Shown here piece after piece: positions 53,903 through 63,345 of a stretch of DNA of 64,000 bases; position 1 is the first letter of the stretch; each line of letters starts with the position of its first letter. Below the pieces are notes generated by a model that was not told the origin of the DNA, ran no database searches, and worked only from the letters and a program-made list of their open reading frames with translations. The stretch is from Nostoc sp. CHAB 5834 (GTDB lineage Bacteria; Cyanobacteriota; Cyanobacteriia; Cyanobacteriales; Nostocaceae). Location of the stretch: assembly GCA_020829485.1 (NCBI GenBank), contig JAIVFU010000007.1:79150-143149 (forward strand), written 5' to 3'. Made by a program: the position numbers and the translations under genes.

Positions 53903-54067
53903 AAATTTAATTATTAGCCATAATGTGCATGGGAATTAGTTTTGTAAAAAATATACTTTTCGTGTTAATCTTTGATGATACTGTGGCGGGATTTTATAGT
54001 ATCTGTTTCCCCCCAAGTTCAAAAACTCAAAGTTTTAAATAAACGTTGAGACTCCACTTTTAACTAC

Positions 54068-54328
54068 ATGGACGCTTTTGCTCCCATCCCGCCTGAATGG
54101 ACGAATCAAGCAATACACGCTTATGAGTTTTGCTGTCCTAACTGCCGCTCAAGTAGCTTAGAAGCTGAAAAAGTTTGGCTAAATCGGCGATCGCCTGTAC
54201 TTACAGAAGACCGTCGTCGCAAATGGCAAGAGTTTTACTACTGTCAGTGTGGCTCTGTGTGGTGGGCTTGGAGTAGCGATCGCCCCCCAAAAGATATATC
54301 TAGTCAGCCAGATTATAATCCTACATAG
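54068..54328 (+). CDS. Small zinc-ribbon-like protein
   Basis: 86 residues. Cys pairs CCPNC (about 23-27) and CQCG (about 60-63) form a probable zinc ribbon; between them is VWLNRRSPVLTEDRRRKWQE. Aromatic-rich tail (VWWAWSSDRPP). Probably binds nucleic acid or protein. No family name known to me. A terminator follows. Confidence 0.65.
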   Translation: MDAFAPIPPEWTNQAIHAYEFCCPNCRSSSLEAEKVWLNRRSPVLTEDRRRKWQEFYYCQCGSVWWAWSSDRPPKDISSQPDYNPT

Positions 54329-54345
54329 CTAATTTTCTTCCTAAA

Positions 54346-54375
54346 CAAAACCCCACATTTACGTGGGGTTTTGTT
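54346..54375. terminator. Bidirectional rho-independent terminator
   Basis: AAAACCCCAC..GTGGGGTTTT with T-runs on both sides, between the convergent zinc-ribbon and porin genes. Confidence 0.9.
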
Positions 54376-54432
54376 TATCTAATTCTCAGCTTTATCGAAA
54401 CACGATTCAGGAACCAAATTTCATCACCTATT

Positions 54433-56169
54433 TTAGAAGGTGAAGGTAGTACGTAGAGTGCCTACATAGATGGTATCGTTAGCGTCGTTATGCTCTGGAT
54501 TGAAGATTACTAATACGCCAGGAGTTACCTGAATATTATCGGAAAGCTTGAACTTGTAAAGACCCTCTAAGTGATAAGAGGTGTCTCTATCTCTCTGCTC
54601 TACATTGGCGACTCTGACATCATTGCTAGTGATTCTAGGTGGTTGACCAAAAATCAAACCCAATACATTACCTTCTTTACCAAAGTCTTGAATACCTAAA
54701 GTTGCAGCCCAATAGAATGATTCAGCACTGTCGCCTGCTCTAACGCCAGTAGCAGTAGTGGCACCATTGGTTTTAGCTTCAAGAAAGCTGTAGCCTGCCC
54801 AACCGCTAATAGTTAACTTACTGCTGGGTTTGAAGCTCAGTTCTACACCGTAGTGGTTGGCTTCAGTACGAACTGGTCCAAAGGGAGAATTTACAAGGTC
54901 GCTGCCAGTAGCACCAAATACGCTAGGAGTAATTGCGTTGCTAGCAGCACCGCCTGTTGCGGTATTTGCAGCACCGTTGTAATAAGAACGGGCGTATGTC
55001 AAACCAACATTTAAGGCTTGATTGGGCTTAAAAGCAAGCTGACCAAAAATTGTGTTATTACCATCGAATAGTCCAGTGGTACTTCCTGGATTAGCAGAAG
55101 TATTCCTACCGGCTGCTATATAAGCCGCCGTCAAGGTCAAAGGTCCGTTAGGATTAATATTAACTGTGATACCAGCACCATCATTAGCTTGACGATAAAT
55201 GGGGCTGAAACGTCCGTACCGGGAGAGAGCGCCTGAACCACTGCTTCTAAAGTCAGGGTTAAAGACGTTGGCGTTTTCGTTCAACTCTGCACCAGTAGCG
55301 TCAATCTTTACACGTATTGCATCGCTCAGATTGAAAGCATAGTTGAGTTTATCGATAGCAACGGCGTTGTCAGTACCGCCGTCGTAGCCCAAGCGGGTCA
55401 TGTTAGTGCCCGTGGAAGCACTACCTATGTTAGGTGTACCTGAATTGTTGGCAATAATGTTTCCCGAATTCAACCGGGTTTGCAACTGGTCTGTTCCTGT
55501 GAAACTGGTGTTTAAGGTTAAACGCACCCGATTGGCAAAGGCCGTCTTGGCATCTAGATCGCCGCCACGAAGTGCGTTGTCATTCACCAAAGCACGGGAG
55601 CCAAGGGCTTGGTTATCGCCAAAAGCCTGAGACACGCTGAAAATTGCTTCTCCAACCAACTTGGTAGTAGTGGAGAACTGATTAGCTTCCAACTCAGCAG
55701 TACGGGCTTCTAGTCCATCCACGCGACCGCGCAGGGTTGCTAGTTCAGCAGAAAATTCTTCTTGTAAGCGCTGTAAAGTAGCCAGGTCTTGTTTAGTAAC
55801 CAAATCAGCAGTAGCTGTAGCAATCAGTTCGTTAACCCGGTCTAAACAGGAATTCAAACCTGCGGCAAATTCATAACGGGTCAAAGCACGGTTCCCACGA
55901 TAGGTACTGTTGGGATAACCTGCAATACAGCCGTAGCGCTCAACTAGAGATTGTAAAGCTTGGAATGCCCAATCTGTGGGCTGCACATCCGAAAATTGCG
56001 AAACTGATGTTACCTGACCGATGTTGTTAGACTCTTGAGCTTCAGATAACTGGGCAACATTTGTTACCTGTTCGTTTACTTCAGCAGCTACAGTGCTATT
56101 CGCAGCGAAAAATGCAGCAGCTACAACAACCGGACTAACCTTACAAAGATTCCAAAATGCTTTTGTCAT
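54433..56169 (-). CDS. Iron-uptake/carbohydrate porin (SLH-OprB type)
   Basis: 578 residues from the ATG giving MTKAFWNLCKVSPVVVAA; an in-frame GTG at 56187 is an alternative. Signal peptide (VVVAAAFFAANSTVAA), then an SLH domain (DVQPTDWAFQALQSLVERYG, GNRALTRYEFAAGLNSCLDR) that anchors to the peptidoglycan-linked layer. A coiled coil follows (QDLATLQRLQEEFSAELATL), then a beta-barrel of about 400 residues ending in the terminal Phe (TLRTTFTF). It is the major outer-membrane channel type of cyanobacteria; some paralogs conduct inorganic iron. The Crp-type regulator lies upstream on the same strand, 129 bp away. Confidence 0.92.
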   Translation of the reverse strand: MTKAFWNLCKVSPVVVAAAFFAANSTVAAEVNEQVTNVAQLSEAQESNNIGQVTSVSQFSDVQPTDWAFQALQSLVERYGCIAGYPNSTYRGNRALTRYEFAAGLNSCLDRVNELIATATADLVTKQDLATLQRLQEEFSAELATLRGRVDGLEARTAELEANQFSTTTKLVGEAIFSVSQAFGDNQALGSRALVNDNALRGGDLDAKTAFANRVRLTLNTSFTGTDQLQTRLNSGNIIANNSGTPNIGSASTGTNMTRLGYDGGTDNAVAIDKLNYAFNLSDAIRVKIDATGAELNENANVFNPDFRSSGSGALSRYGRFSPIYRQANDGAGITVNINPNGPLTLTAAYIAAGRNTSANPGSTTGLFDGNNTIFGQLAFKPNQALNVGLTYARSYYNGAANTATGGAASNAITPSVFGATGSDLVNSPFGPVRTEANHYGVELSFKPSSKLTISGWAGYSFLEAKTNGATTATGVRAGDSAESFYWAATLGIQDFGKEGNVLGLIFGQPPRITSNDVRVANVEQRDRDTSYHLEGLYKFKLSDNIQVTPGVLVIFNPEHNDANDTIYVGTLRTTFTF

Positions 56170-56297
56170 GTTATTACTCTCACTCACACCTACAATAATC
56201 CAGTAATGATAAAATGCTTATAGCACTTTATTTCCGGGAATTCTACACACAATCACAGTCATGATTATACCTTTATACTGTGATAAACACAAGTCAT

Positions 56298-56927
56298 TTA
56301 ATTTAGTGCTGAACTATAATTTTGAATTATTTTATTTGGTAAGCGCAAAATAATACGGCGTTTATGACGTAAAACTGTTCCTTCTTCCTCCAACTGTTGT
56401 AGGAGTCGGGTAACTGTTACTCGCGTGGTATTTAAGACTTCAGCAATATCTTGATGGGTAACATTTAGATCAATTAGCTTACCCTTCTCTACATCACGTC
56501 CAAATTTTTCACTTAACCACACTAAAAACTGCCATAAGCGTAGCGAAATTGGTTTTCGATGCACAATGCTTAGTAGATTTTCTGCCTGTTGAATATGAGA
56601 CAACAAACCATTAATATCTTGATACCACAAATGAGGTGGCACAATGCTTATTTCCACACCTGTGAGACATTCAATCTGGTAAGGCTTGACTCTAGATAAA
56701 GGATAGCCAATCAGATCCCCTAGTCCCCAATAACCGAGAGTGATGAATGTTCCATCTTCACTCCACGTTAAGGTACGAACTGCACCGTGCTCAATCCGCC
56801 AAAGCACATCATTTTGAAGTGGAATTACTTCCCTACGGGTAAATATCTGCTGGGGTAATTGTCCACTTAAAGCAGAGCTATTTGACAGCAAAGAAGAGTT
56901 TGAAGCAGGAGTTGTAGAATACATCAT
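56298..56927 (-). CDS. Crp/Fnr-family transcriptional regulator
   Basis: 209 residues. An N-terminal cNMP-type beta-roll (VLWRIEHGAVRTLTWSEDGT, ITLGYWGLGDLIGYPLSRVK) lacks the canonical cAMP-binding RxS signature, so the ligand is uncertain. The C-terminal HTH is IDLNVTHQDIAEVLNTTRVT (recognition helix TRVTVTRLLQQLEEEG). Unlike NtcA in N-terminal sequence. The porin gene downstream on the same strand is a plausible target. Confidence 0.88.
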   Translation of the reverse strand: MMYSTTPASNSSLLSNSSALSGQLPQQIFTRREVIPLQNDVLWRIEHGAVRTLTWSEDGTFITLGYWGLGDLIGYPLSRVKPYQIECLTGVEISIVPPHLWYQDINGLLSHIQQAENLLSIVHRKPISLRLWQFLVWLSEKFGRDVEKGKLIDLNVTHQDIAEVLNTTRVTVTRLLQQLEEEGTVLRHKRRIILRLPNKIIQNYSSALN

Positions 56928-57232
56928 TAACCGTAACTACATAATTATCAGGGAATCTCGCTATTTACAATCATTAAGAAACTCTAATAACTTGTATCAA
57001 ATTTTACCTATATAGTAGTTTACAGTGTATTCTTCTCAATTAGAGCTAGAGACTAACTCAAAATTTTCTTATGGAAACAATTTATGACTTGAGGTATCTA
57101 TCAGTTAAGATAGACAGGAATTTTTCAGTTATTTATCTGTTACTTTAATTGTGCAAGTTTAAGAATAGGTAAGCTTTTAGTAAAATATTTAGTTAACTTA
57201 TTAAGATACAAGGGTTGGGTTGAACTTTAGTG

Positions 57233-57339
57233 CATACGTGTCAACTTAAGCTAAAAATAGCTTAACTGAAAGCTGACTCACCCGCCTCGAACTAAAGTTC
57301 CTTGCGGGACATGGCTTTTACGTTAAGTTGACACCAATG
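57233..57339. repeat. Gamma-family element, short copy
   Basis: 107 bp; ends CATACGTGTCAACTTAAGC and GTTAAGTTGACACCAATG; 9-bp duplication ACTTTAGTG at 57224-57232 and 57340-57348. The interior keeps only part of one cloverleaf arm (CTCGAACTAAAGTTCC). Confidence 0.85.
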
Positions 57340-57348
57340 ACTTTAGTG

Positions 57349-57497
57349 CTGACTTTTCACGTTATGTGGAAAAGCCAACGATTGACCTAACCCTCTAACC
57401 CCCAACTCGTCGCGGGAAGGGGGAAAATTCAAAGTCTCTCTCCTTTTAGGAAGAGAGAAATAGGAGAGAGGTTTTTGAGATACCGTGAAAAGTCAGG
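57349..57497. repeat. Delta-family element, copy 2
   Basis: Ends CTGACTTTTCACG and CGTGAAAAGTCAG; flanked by ACTTTAGTG at 57340-57348 and 57498-57506, the same 9-mer that flanks the neighbouring gamma element. The rest of 56928-57734 has a GTTGGGTTTCGTTCC hairpin repeat and no gene. Confidence 0.82.
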
Positions 57498-57734
57498 ACT
57501 TTAGTGTTACCCAACAAATCTTTGAAAATGTTGGGTTTCGTTCCTCAACCCAACCTACATTGGAGTTATTTTTAAGGATTTGATAAATTCGTAGCCAATC
57601 AATTTTAAAAAGTCTGCGCTTTTGGAGCATTTAACTAATTTGCTACGGCTTTAGGCAAAGCTGTACTAAGTAGCTTTCGTCAGCCTTTGTTTGTAGAGGT
57701 AGTGGCTAAAGCCTGTGGACTGATGAAGCGTCAA

Positions 57735-58403
57735 TTAAGAGCGTTGACCGGTGACAATATATGATACCCTTTGACCGATATTAGTGGCATGATCTGCCAT
57801 GCGTTCTAAACAACGAATTGCCAGTGCTAGCAGTACAATAGGCTCGACTACACCAGGTACATCGCGTTGTTGGGCTAAGGTCTGATAAACGCGATCATAC
57901 GCATCGTCTACAGTATCATCTAGATGCTTTAAACGGCGGCCACCACCTTCATCTAAATCTCCCAAAGCCTTCAAGCTAGTTGCTAGCATCGACTGGGCGT
58001 GAAGGGACATAGCTTCAATGTCGGGCATTGACGAATGAGGCGCGTAAGGAAAAATTTTAATCGCAATCTCAGCTAAATCCTCAGCATAATCGCCAATGCG
58101 CTCTAAGTCGCGCACCAGTTGCATAAAAGCACTCAAGCAGCGCAAATCTTGAGCCGTAGGCGCTTGCAGCGTCATAATCGCCGTACAGTCTGATTCGATT
58201 TGACGATAAAAGCGATCGATCTTTTTATCTAATCGCGGAAGTTCTTCAGCTGCTGTTAAGTTACGAGCAAATAACGCTTGGTGGCTGAGGCGAAATGATT
58301 GTTCTACCAAAGCACCCATGCGTAGGACATCCCGTTCTAAGCGCCTAATGGCGCGTGCGAGTTCGGGTCTTTGAGGATTAGGACTGTAATGGACAGCTTT
58401 CAC
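57735..58403 (-). CDS. phoU: Phosphate signalling complex protein PhoU
   Basis: 222 residues, all helical: two PhoU repeats with metal-binding signatures (DLERIGDYAEDLAEIAIKI and CLERMADHATNIGQRVSYIV). PhoU links the Pst phosphate transporter to the kinase and keeps it off when phosphate is plentiful. It is the last gene of sphR-sphS-phoU, 28 bp after the kinase gene. Pst genes are not in the window. Confidence 0.96.
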   Translation of the reverse strand: MKAVHYSPNPQRPELARAIRRLERDVLRMGALVEQSFRLSHQALFARNLTAAEELPRLDKKIDRFYRQIESDCTAIMTLQAPTAQDLRCLSAFMQLVRDLERIGDYAEDLAEIAIKIFPYAPHSSMPDIEAMSLHAQSMLATSLKALGDLDEGGGRRLKHLDDTVDDAYDRVYQTLAQQRDVPGVVEPIVLLALAIRCLERMADHATNIGQRVSYIVTGQRS

Positions 58404-58431
58404 ACTTGTTGTTTTAAAGGTGAAGATATTA

Positions 58432-59748
58432 CTAACTATAGTCTTGGCTTAAAGAGTTTGCCATAACTTCACGAAATTGAAGTTGCATCCACGCACCACC
58501 AGTTTCTGGATGGTTCATAGCTTTGATTGAACCACCGTGAGCGAGAATAATTTGCTCAACGATCGCTAATCCTAATCCATTGCCAACGATCGCCCCTATG
58601 GAGTTACCATTTTGTGGGGAATGGGTTCGCGCTTTATCTCCTCGATAAAATCGCTCAAAAACATGGGGTAAATCTACCTCAGAAAATCCGACTCCAGAAT
58701 CAATAAGATTTATTTCGAGAATTGGGGAAGCAGCATCATTATCCTTTGTTGATAAAATTTTCGCTTCAATGTGAATACTTGTACTAGGATGACTGTACTT
58801 AATACTATTGTCTAGCAAGTTGAGAAAAACTTGGTAAATACGGGCTTGATCTGCCTTAATCCAAAGATTTTCTGGGCCAGAATAAGAAAGAGACAGATGT
58901 TGGCGCACTGCTAAGGGTTCTAGTGTTTCCCAAACCGATGTAATTAGCGATCGCAATTCTACAGCTTTGGCTTGCAATTGCATATTTGGGTTTGCTTCCA
59001 TTTGGGTGAGGTCTAGCCAGCTTTGCACCAAGTTAATCAGTCGGTCAACTTCTTGCATTAGGCGGTTAACCCAGCGATTTAAAGGTGGTTCCAAACGGGT
59101 TTGTAAAGTTTCTGCAACCAAGCGAATCGAAGTTAGTGGTGTTCTGAGTTCGTGGGCTAAATCAGAAAAATAGCGATCGCGTACTTGATTTATATCTAAT
59201 AGGGGTTGACGATTTTCTAAAAAGACTCCCACTTGTCCATTGGGTAAAGGCAAGCTAGATGCTCGTAAAGCCAAAGATTTTATTGTTGCCATCTCTGCTA
59301 CATCATCACAAGATGGATGAAATATCCATTCTCCTGTCTGTGGTTTTTGCAAATCACGAGTTTGTTCAATTAAATGGTCAAGTTCATAAGACCTTACCAA
59401 CTCCAGTAACAAGCGCACCTGTTCTGGTTGCCAGTGCAGATACAAAATTTCTTGTGCCTGTTGATTGCACCACAGCAGTTGATTTTCCTCATCCACCTGC
59501 AAATATCCCACTGGTGCAAAATCTAGCAAGTCTTGGTAAGTTTGCAACGACTGCTGCAAATCTTGCTGGTGCTGCTTCACCATCGCTATTTCCTGCCGTA
59601 ACCCAGGAATCAGCAGCAGTCCCATCTTGTAAGAATGCGAGGTTAACGGTCGGAGTAAGCGCCCCAGGTAACGGTTAAGTTGAACCTGTTGCCAAACCCA
59701 AAACCCAATGCCTACTGCTAAACCCAGAAAAAATCCCAATAAAAGCAT
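58432..59748 (-). CDS. sphS: Phosphate-sensing histidine kinase SphS/PhoR
   Basis: 438 residues. N-terminal membrane helix (LLLGFFLGLAVGIGFWVW), a PAS domain (YQDLLDFAPVGYLQVDEENQ), HisKA with SDLAHELRTPLTSIRLVAE, and HATPase_c with N-box NLLDNSIKYSH, DSGVGFS and GNGLGLAIVEQI. In Synechocystis and Synechococcus SphS needs its N-terminal region and PhoU for phosphate control. Followed by phoU; preceded by sphR (53-bp gap). Confidence 0.95.
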   Translation of the reverse strand: MLLLGFFLGLAVGIGFWVWQQVQLNRYLGRLLRPLTSHSYKMGLLLIPGLRQEIAMVKQHQQDLQQSLQTYQDLLDFAPVGYLQVDEENQLLWCNQQAQEILYLHWQPEQVRLLLELVRSYELDHLIEQTRDLQKPQTGEWIFHPSCDDVAEMATIKSLALRASSLPLPNGQVGVFLENRQPLLDINQVRDRYFSDLAHELRTPLTSIRLVAETLQTRLEPPLNRWVNRLMQEVDRLINLVQSWLDLTQMEANPNMQLQAKAVELRSLITSVWETLEPLAVRQHLSLSYSGPENLWIKADQARIYQVFLNLLDNSIKYSHPSTSIHIEAKILSTKDNDAASPILEINLIDSGVGFSEVDLPHVFERFYRGDKARTHSPQNGNSIGAIVGNGLGLAIVEQIILAHGGSIKAMNHPETGGAWMQLQFREVMANSLSQDYS

Positions 59749-59801
59749 TTGAGTTGTTAGTTTCTTGGTGACTACTAAAAACTAACAACTATCTAAACTA
59801 A

Positions 59802-60554
59802 TTATCCAAACCTATAGCCAAAACCTCGTACAGTCACAATATATTCGGGATGACTGGGGTCTTCCTCTAATTTTTCGCGCAACCACCGAATGTGAACGTC
59901 TACAGTTTTACTATCGCCAACGAAATCTGGCCCCCAAACCTGATCTAGCAATTGTTCGCGTGACCATACCCTGCGGGCGTAACTCATAAACAGTTCCAGC
60001 AAGCGGAACTCTTTGGGAGAAAGATTCACCTCTAGACCACGAACTAGCACGCGGCATTCTTGGGGATTCAAGGTGATATCCTTGAATTTTAATACTGGTA
60101 CTTGTGGTAAATTACTTAGGCGTTGGCGGCGGAGTAAAGCACGACAACGAGCCACTAACTCGCGCATACTAAAGGGTTTGGTCAGGTAGTCATCTGCTCC
60201 CACCTCTAACCCCAGCACGCGGTCAGTTTCACTACCCTTAGCACTCAGCATTAAAATTGGTACTGGGTTTCCTTGATGACGCAGCAAACGGCAAATATCT
60301 AGCCCATTGATTTGCGGCAGCATCAAATCAAGAATTAGCAAATCAAAGGGAAGTTCCCCCGAATTGGTTTCAAAACTTTTGAGATACTCTATAGCAGACC
60401 GCCCATCGGGTGCTGTTGTCACCCCATAACCTTCCTCTTCAAGGGCTACAGCTAGCATTTCCTGGATTAATTCTTCATCTTCTACTACTAGAATGCGGCT
60501 GGCTTGTCCAATGTCCGTTCTAGCAGAATATTTGGTCGATTCAGTGGTATACAT
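59802..60554 (-). CDS. sphR: Phosphate response regulator SphR/PhoB
   Basis: 250 residues from the ATG giving MYTTESTKYSARTDIGQAS; an upstream in-frame TTG at 60590 is less likely. Receiver domain: VVEDEEL, phospho-acceptor Asp in LLILDLMLPQING, switch Ser in LMLSAKGSE, Lys in YLTKPFSMREL. OmpR/PhoB winged helix: NLSPKEFRLLELFMSYARRV, DSKTVDVHIRWLREKLEEDP, VRGFGYRFG. It activates phosphate-starvation genes through Pho boxes. First gene of the operon with sphS and phoU. Confidence 0.95.
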   Translation of the reverse strand: MYTTESTKYSARTDIGQASRILVVEDEELIQEMLAVALEEEGYGVTTAPDGRSAIEYLKSFETNSGELPFDLLILDLMLPQINGLDICRLLRHQGNPVPILMLSAKGSETDRVLGLEVGADDYLTKPFSMRELVARCRALLRRQRLSNLPQVPVLKFKDITLNPQECRVLVRGLEVNLSPKEFRLLELFMSYARRVWSREQLLDQVWGPDFVGDSKTVDVHIRWLREKLEEDPSHPEYIVTVRGFGYRFG

Positions 60555-61116
60555 TGATATCACAAAAGTCTGGGACTGTGCTTGTATCAATTAGGATGAT
60601 TGAATCTATTATCTAGCTTTACTGCAACCACGCTTCTACTAGGGTTGATTCTTTTAGATTTTCTTTACAAAAAGTAACATAAGCCACAGCACCTTGCTAA
60701 ATCAAAAATCACTGTAGCTGCAAGCTTCTAATTGTCTTGACAAAAGCAGATTTAGTTGGGTATATTTACTTTAGTACAAAAGTACTATATTTCTGAAAGG
60801 GACAACCATAGCACTTTTCGTTTGTATGTAATACATTCCAACCTATCTCTAGCTTTGAATCTTACTCTCCTTCCCTTCTAGGGAAGGGGCTGGGGGTTAG
60901 GTGACTATTAGACTCAACTGAGAAACGCTACATACCTGAAAAACATCAGGACATATATGTGGAAAATTCGTACTACCTAAGTGTCTTCTGCTAAACTTTC
61001 CGTGTTTACACTGCGTTAAAAATGTTGATTTTAGAGCTATTCTGATGTCTGCATAGGGTAGTCATTGGTATGGCTTGCTACCCAATAAATCATTGCCTAT
61101 TGAAGGGAGTTGGAAG
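60555..61116. other. Intergenic, no gene seen
   Basis: Divergent leader between sphR and the coiled-coil gene. Contains repeat debris at about 60861-60935 (CCCTTCTAGGGAAGGGGCTG). I could not identify a clear Pho box. Confidence 0.4.
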
Positions 61117-62100
61117 ATGACTACAGTTGGAGTCAAGGACAGCAAACAACAACTAATGCAAGCATTTCAACAAATTATTATCCAAAGAAAAAAGCTGGAA
61201 TCTAAAATAGCAACCAAACAAGAGGAAGCAGAAAAGGCAAAAAGTCAAGAAATTTTGCAAACAGCTTCTGCATATACAGTTGATAGTATTGTCAAAGGTT
61301 TAGCTGATTTACAATTGGAGTTTGGCAGTATTCTGAATGGATTATCTGAAAAACTAGCTCAGGAAAATTCCAAGTTAGATGAATTGAACCGAGCTATAGA
61401 AATTGAAACTCAACGCCTACAAGAGCTTCAACAAATCATAGTGGTAGCAGATACACTAGATATTTTAAGTCAAGAACACCAAGAAAAATTAAAAACCCTA
61501 GAACAAGATACTATCAGCAAAAGGGAAACACTAGAGAAAGAAATTACAATCAGGCGGAAAGAATGGCAAAAAGAGCAAGCAGAGTATGAAGAGAAACTTC
61601 AAGCATATAACGATTTATTAGCCAAAGAGCGCCAGCAAGAACAAGAAGAATCTCAGTATAAGTTAGAAACTACTCGTAAACTGAATACAGATAGTTACGA
61701 AGCGATAAAGCGCCAACAACAAAGAGAAATACAAGAAAATTCTCAAAAGAAAGAGAAAGATTGGGCAGAACGAGAAAAGATATCCGCAGAACGTCAACCA
61801 CTCTTTGCAGATTATGAACAAAAGGTAACTAAATTTCCTAACGAGCTGGAAGAAGCTGTTAAGAAAGCTAGAGAAGAAGCAATTAGAGAAACAAGCCAAA
61901 AAGCTAAAGTTGAGTCCGATTTATTTGAAAAAGAATGGGAAGCTAATAAACAAAGTTATGAGCAAAAAATTCAATCTCTGGAAGAAACAATTAAGAAACA
62001 GTCTGAACAACTAGAAGGGATTTCTGCTCAATTGCAAACTGCATTAAAACAAGCACAAGACTTAGCTATGAGGGCTTTTGGTAGTTCTAATCCTAAATAG
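61117..62100 (+). CDS. Coiled-coil protein, first of a paralogous pair
   Basis: 327 residues from the ATG giving MTTVGVKDSKQQLMQAFQQI, with GGGAG as ribosome-binding site; a longer reading from 61075 uses TTG and lacks one. Almost wholly alpha-helical and rich in Glu, Gln and Lys with long heptad runs (KLDELNRAIEIETQRLQELQ, KRQQQREIQENSQKKEKDWA, VESDLFEKEWEANKQSYEQK). A more conserved patch, VKGLADLQLEFGSILNGLSE, is shared with the next gene. Soluble, no membrane segment. It resembles cyanobacterial coiled-coil-rich, filament-forming or cytoskeletal proteins in composition only; function unknown. Confidence 0.75.
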   Translation: MTTVGVKDSKQQLMQAFQQIIIQRKKLESKIATKQEEAEKAKSQEILQTASAYTVDSIVKGLADLQLEFGSILNGLSEKLAQENSKLDELNRAIEIETQRLQELQQIIVVADTLDILSQEHQEKLKTLEQDTISKRETLEKEITIRRKEWQKEQAEYEEKLQAYNDLLAKERQQEQEESQYKLETTRKLNTDSYEAIKRQQQREIQENSQKKEKDWAEREKISAERQPLFADYEQKVTKFPNELEEAVKKAREEAIRETSQKAKVESDLFEKEWEANKQSYEQKIQSLEETIKKQSEQLEGISAQLQTALKQAQDLAMRAFGSSNPK

Positions 62101-62153
62101 TTATTAGTCTGTAGCATCTTAATCATTTTTAATTCCTGAAGAGGAGGTTTGTT

Positions 62154-63233
62154 GTGGTGGTGAAAAAGCCGACTGATAAAAATACTAAAGTAGAAATTCT
62201 TCAGGCGTATGAGGAGTTAGCTAAAGAAAAAGCAGCGCTGAAATCGCAACTCGAACAAGTTGCAAAAGAAAACCAGTCTGGAACTCAAGAACAGCCTAAA
62301 TTAGAACAAAAAACACCTATGAATCAGCTTTCTAGTGTCCAACAGAAGATGAACAATACAATTGAAAGCTTGGCGAAGATTCAATTAGGTTTTGGCAGTG
62401 CTGCTAATGAATTATCAGAACAGCTAACTACAAAAGCCTCTAAATTAGAAGAAATTAGGCGAACTTTAGAAGAAGAAATCCAACAATTAACACAACTGCA
62501 CAATTTAGAAATTTCTGATGATATTTTGGATACTCTCATCCAAGCTTATGAAGATAATACTAAAGCTTATCAGGAAGAATATAGCCAGCGTTCTGAAGTG
62601 TTATTTCAAGAAATATTAGAGCAAAAGAATACTTGGGTAAAAGAACAAGAGGAACAGCAACGGGCGATAAAAGAACGGAATGAAAACTTGAATAAAACTC
62701 GGCAACGCGATGCCTCAGAGTATAAATATAATTTAGAACTCCAGCGACAATTGCAAAGTGACGAATACGAACAAGAGCAAAAAGCGCTATATAAGCAACT
62801 GGAAGAATTATTACAAGAAACAGAAAAACAGTGGGCTGAACGAGAGAAAGCAATTTCTGAGAGAGAGAAACAGTTTGAAGAATTAAAAGCAAAGGTAGAG
62901 GCTTTTCCGAAAGATAAAGAAGCAGCTATCAAAAAAGCTACAGAAGAAGGCAAAGGCATCGCCCACTACCAAGCTAAAGTAAAATCAGATTTATATTCTA
63001 AAGAAGTGGAAGGGCAAAAGCGTTTCTATGAACAAAGACTGCAATCTCTAGAACAAACTATCACTAATCAAGAGACGCGGATTCAAAATCTTTCTAAACA
63101 ACTCGAATCTGCCCTGAAACAAGTTCAGGATTTGGCAGTTAAAGCTATTGAAGGTACTTCAAATGTTAATTCATATCAGGCTATTAAAGAAATAGCTTTA
63201 GAACAGGCAAAAACTCAAGCGAAAAACAAATAA
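62154..63233 (+). CDS. Coiled-coil protein, second of a paralogous pair
   Basis: 359 residues, GTG start after GAAGAGGAGG, 53 bp downstream of its paralog and surely in the same operon. Same layout: SLAKIQLGFGSAANELSEQL, EEIRRTLEEEIQQLTQLHNL, QWAEREKAISEREKQFEELK, VKSDLYSKEVEGQKRFYEQR, and the common end SLEQTITNQETRIQNLSKQL with ALKQVQDLAVKA. It has an extra N-terminal helix (ELAKEKAALKSQLEQVAKEN). The parallel design suggests heteromeric coiled-coil assembly. Confidence 0.75.
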   Translation: MVVKKPTDKNTKVEILQAYEELAKEKAALKSQLEQVAKENQSGTQEQPKLEQKTPMNQLSSVQQKMNNTIESLAKIQLGFGSAANELSEQLTTKASKLEEIRRTLEEEIQQLTQLHNLEISDDILDTLIQAYEDNTKAYQEEYSQRSEVLFQEILEQKNTWVKEQEEQQRAIKERNENLNKTRQRDASEYKYNLELQRQLQSDEYEQEQKALYKQLEELLQETEKQWAEREKAISEREKQFEELKAKVEAFPKDKEAAIKKATEEGKGIAHYQAKVKSDLYSKEVEGQKRFYEQRLQSLEQTITNQETRIQNLSKQLESALKQVQDLAVKAIEGTSNVNSYQAIKEIALEQAKTQAKNK

Positions 63234-63345
63234 GCTAATTTATTTTTGATGACAATTGTAGAGACTTAATTTAACTTAAGTCTCTACAAGGAACTATAGC
63301 TGTTCTCGGTTCAGTAGGTAAAGAACCTCACCCCCGCTCTTCGAG

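Noticed and set aside
60555..61116. A Pho box controlling sphR
   Set aside because: No convincing pair of CTTAACC-type direct repeats at the right spacing was found by eye.
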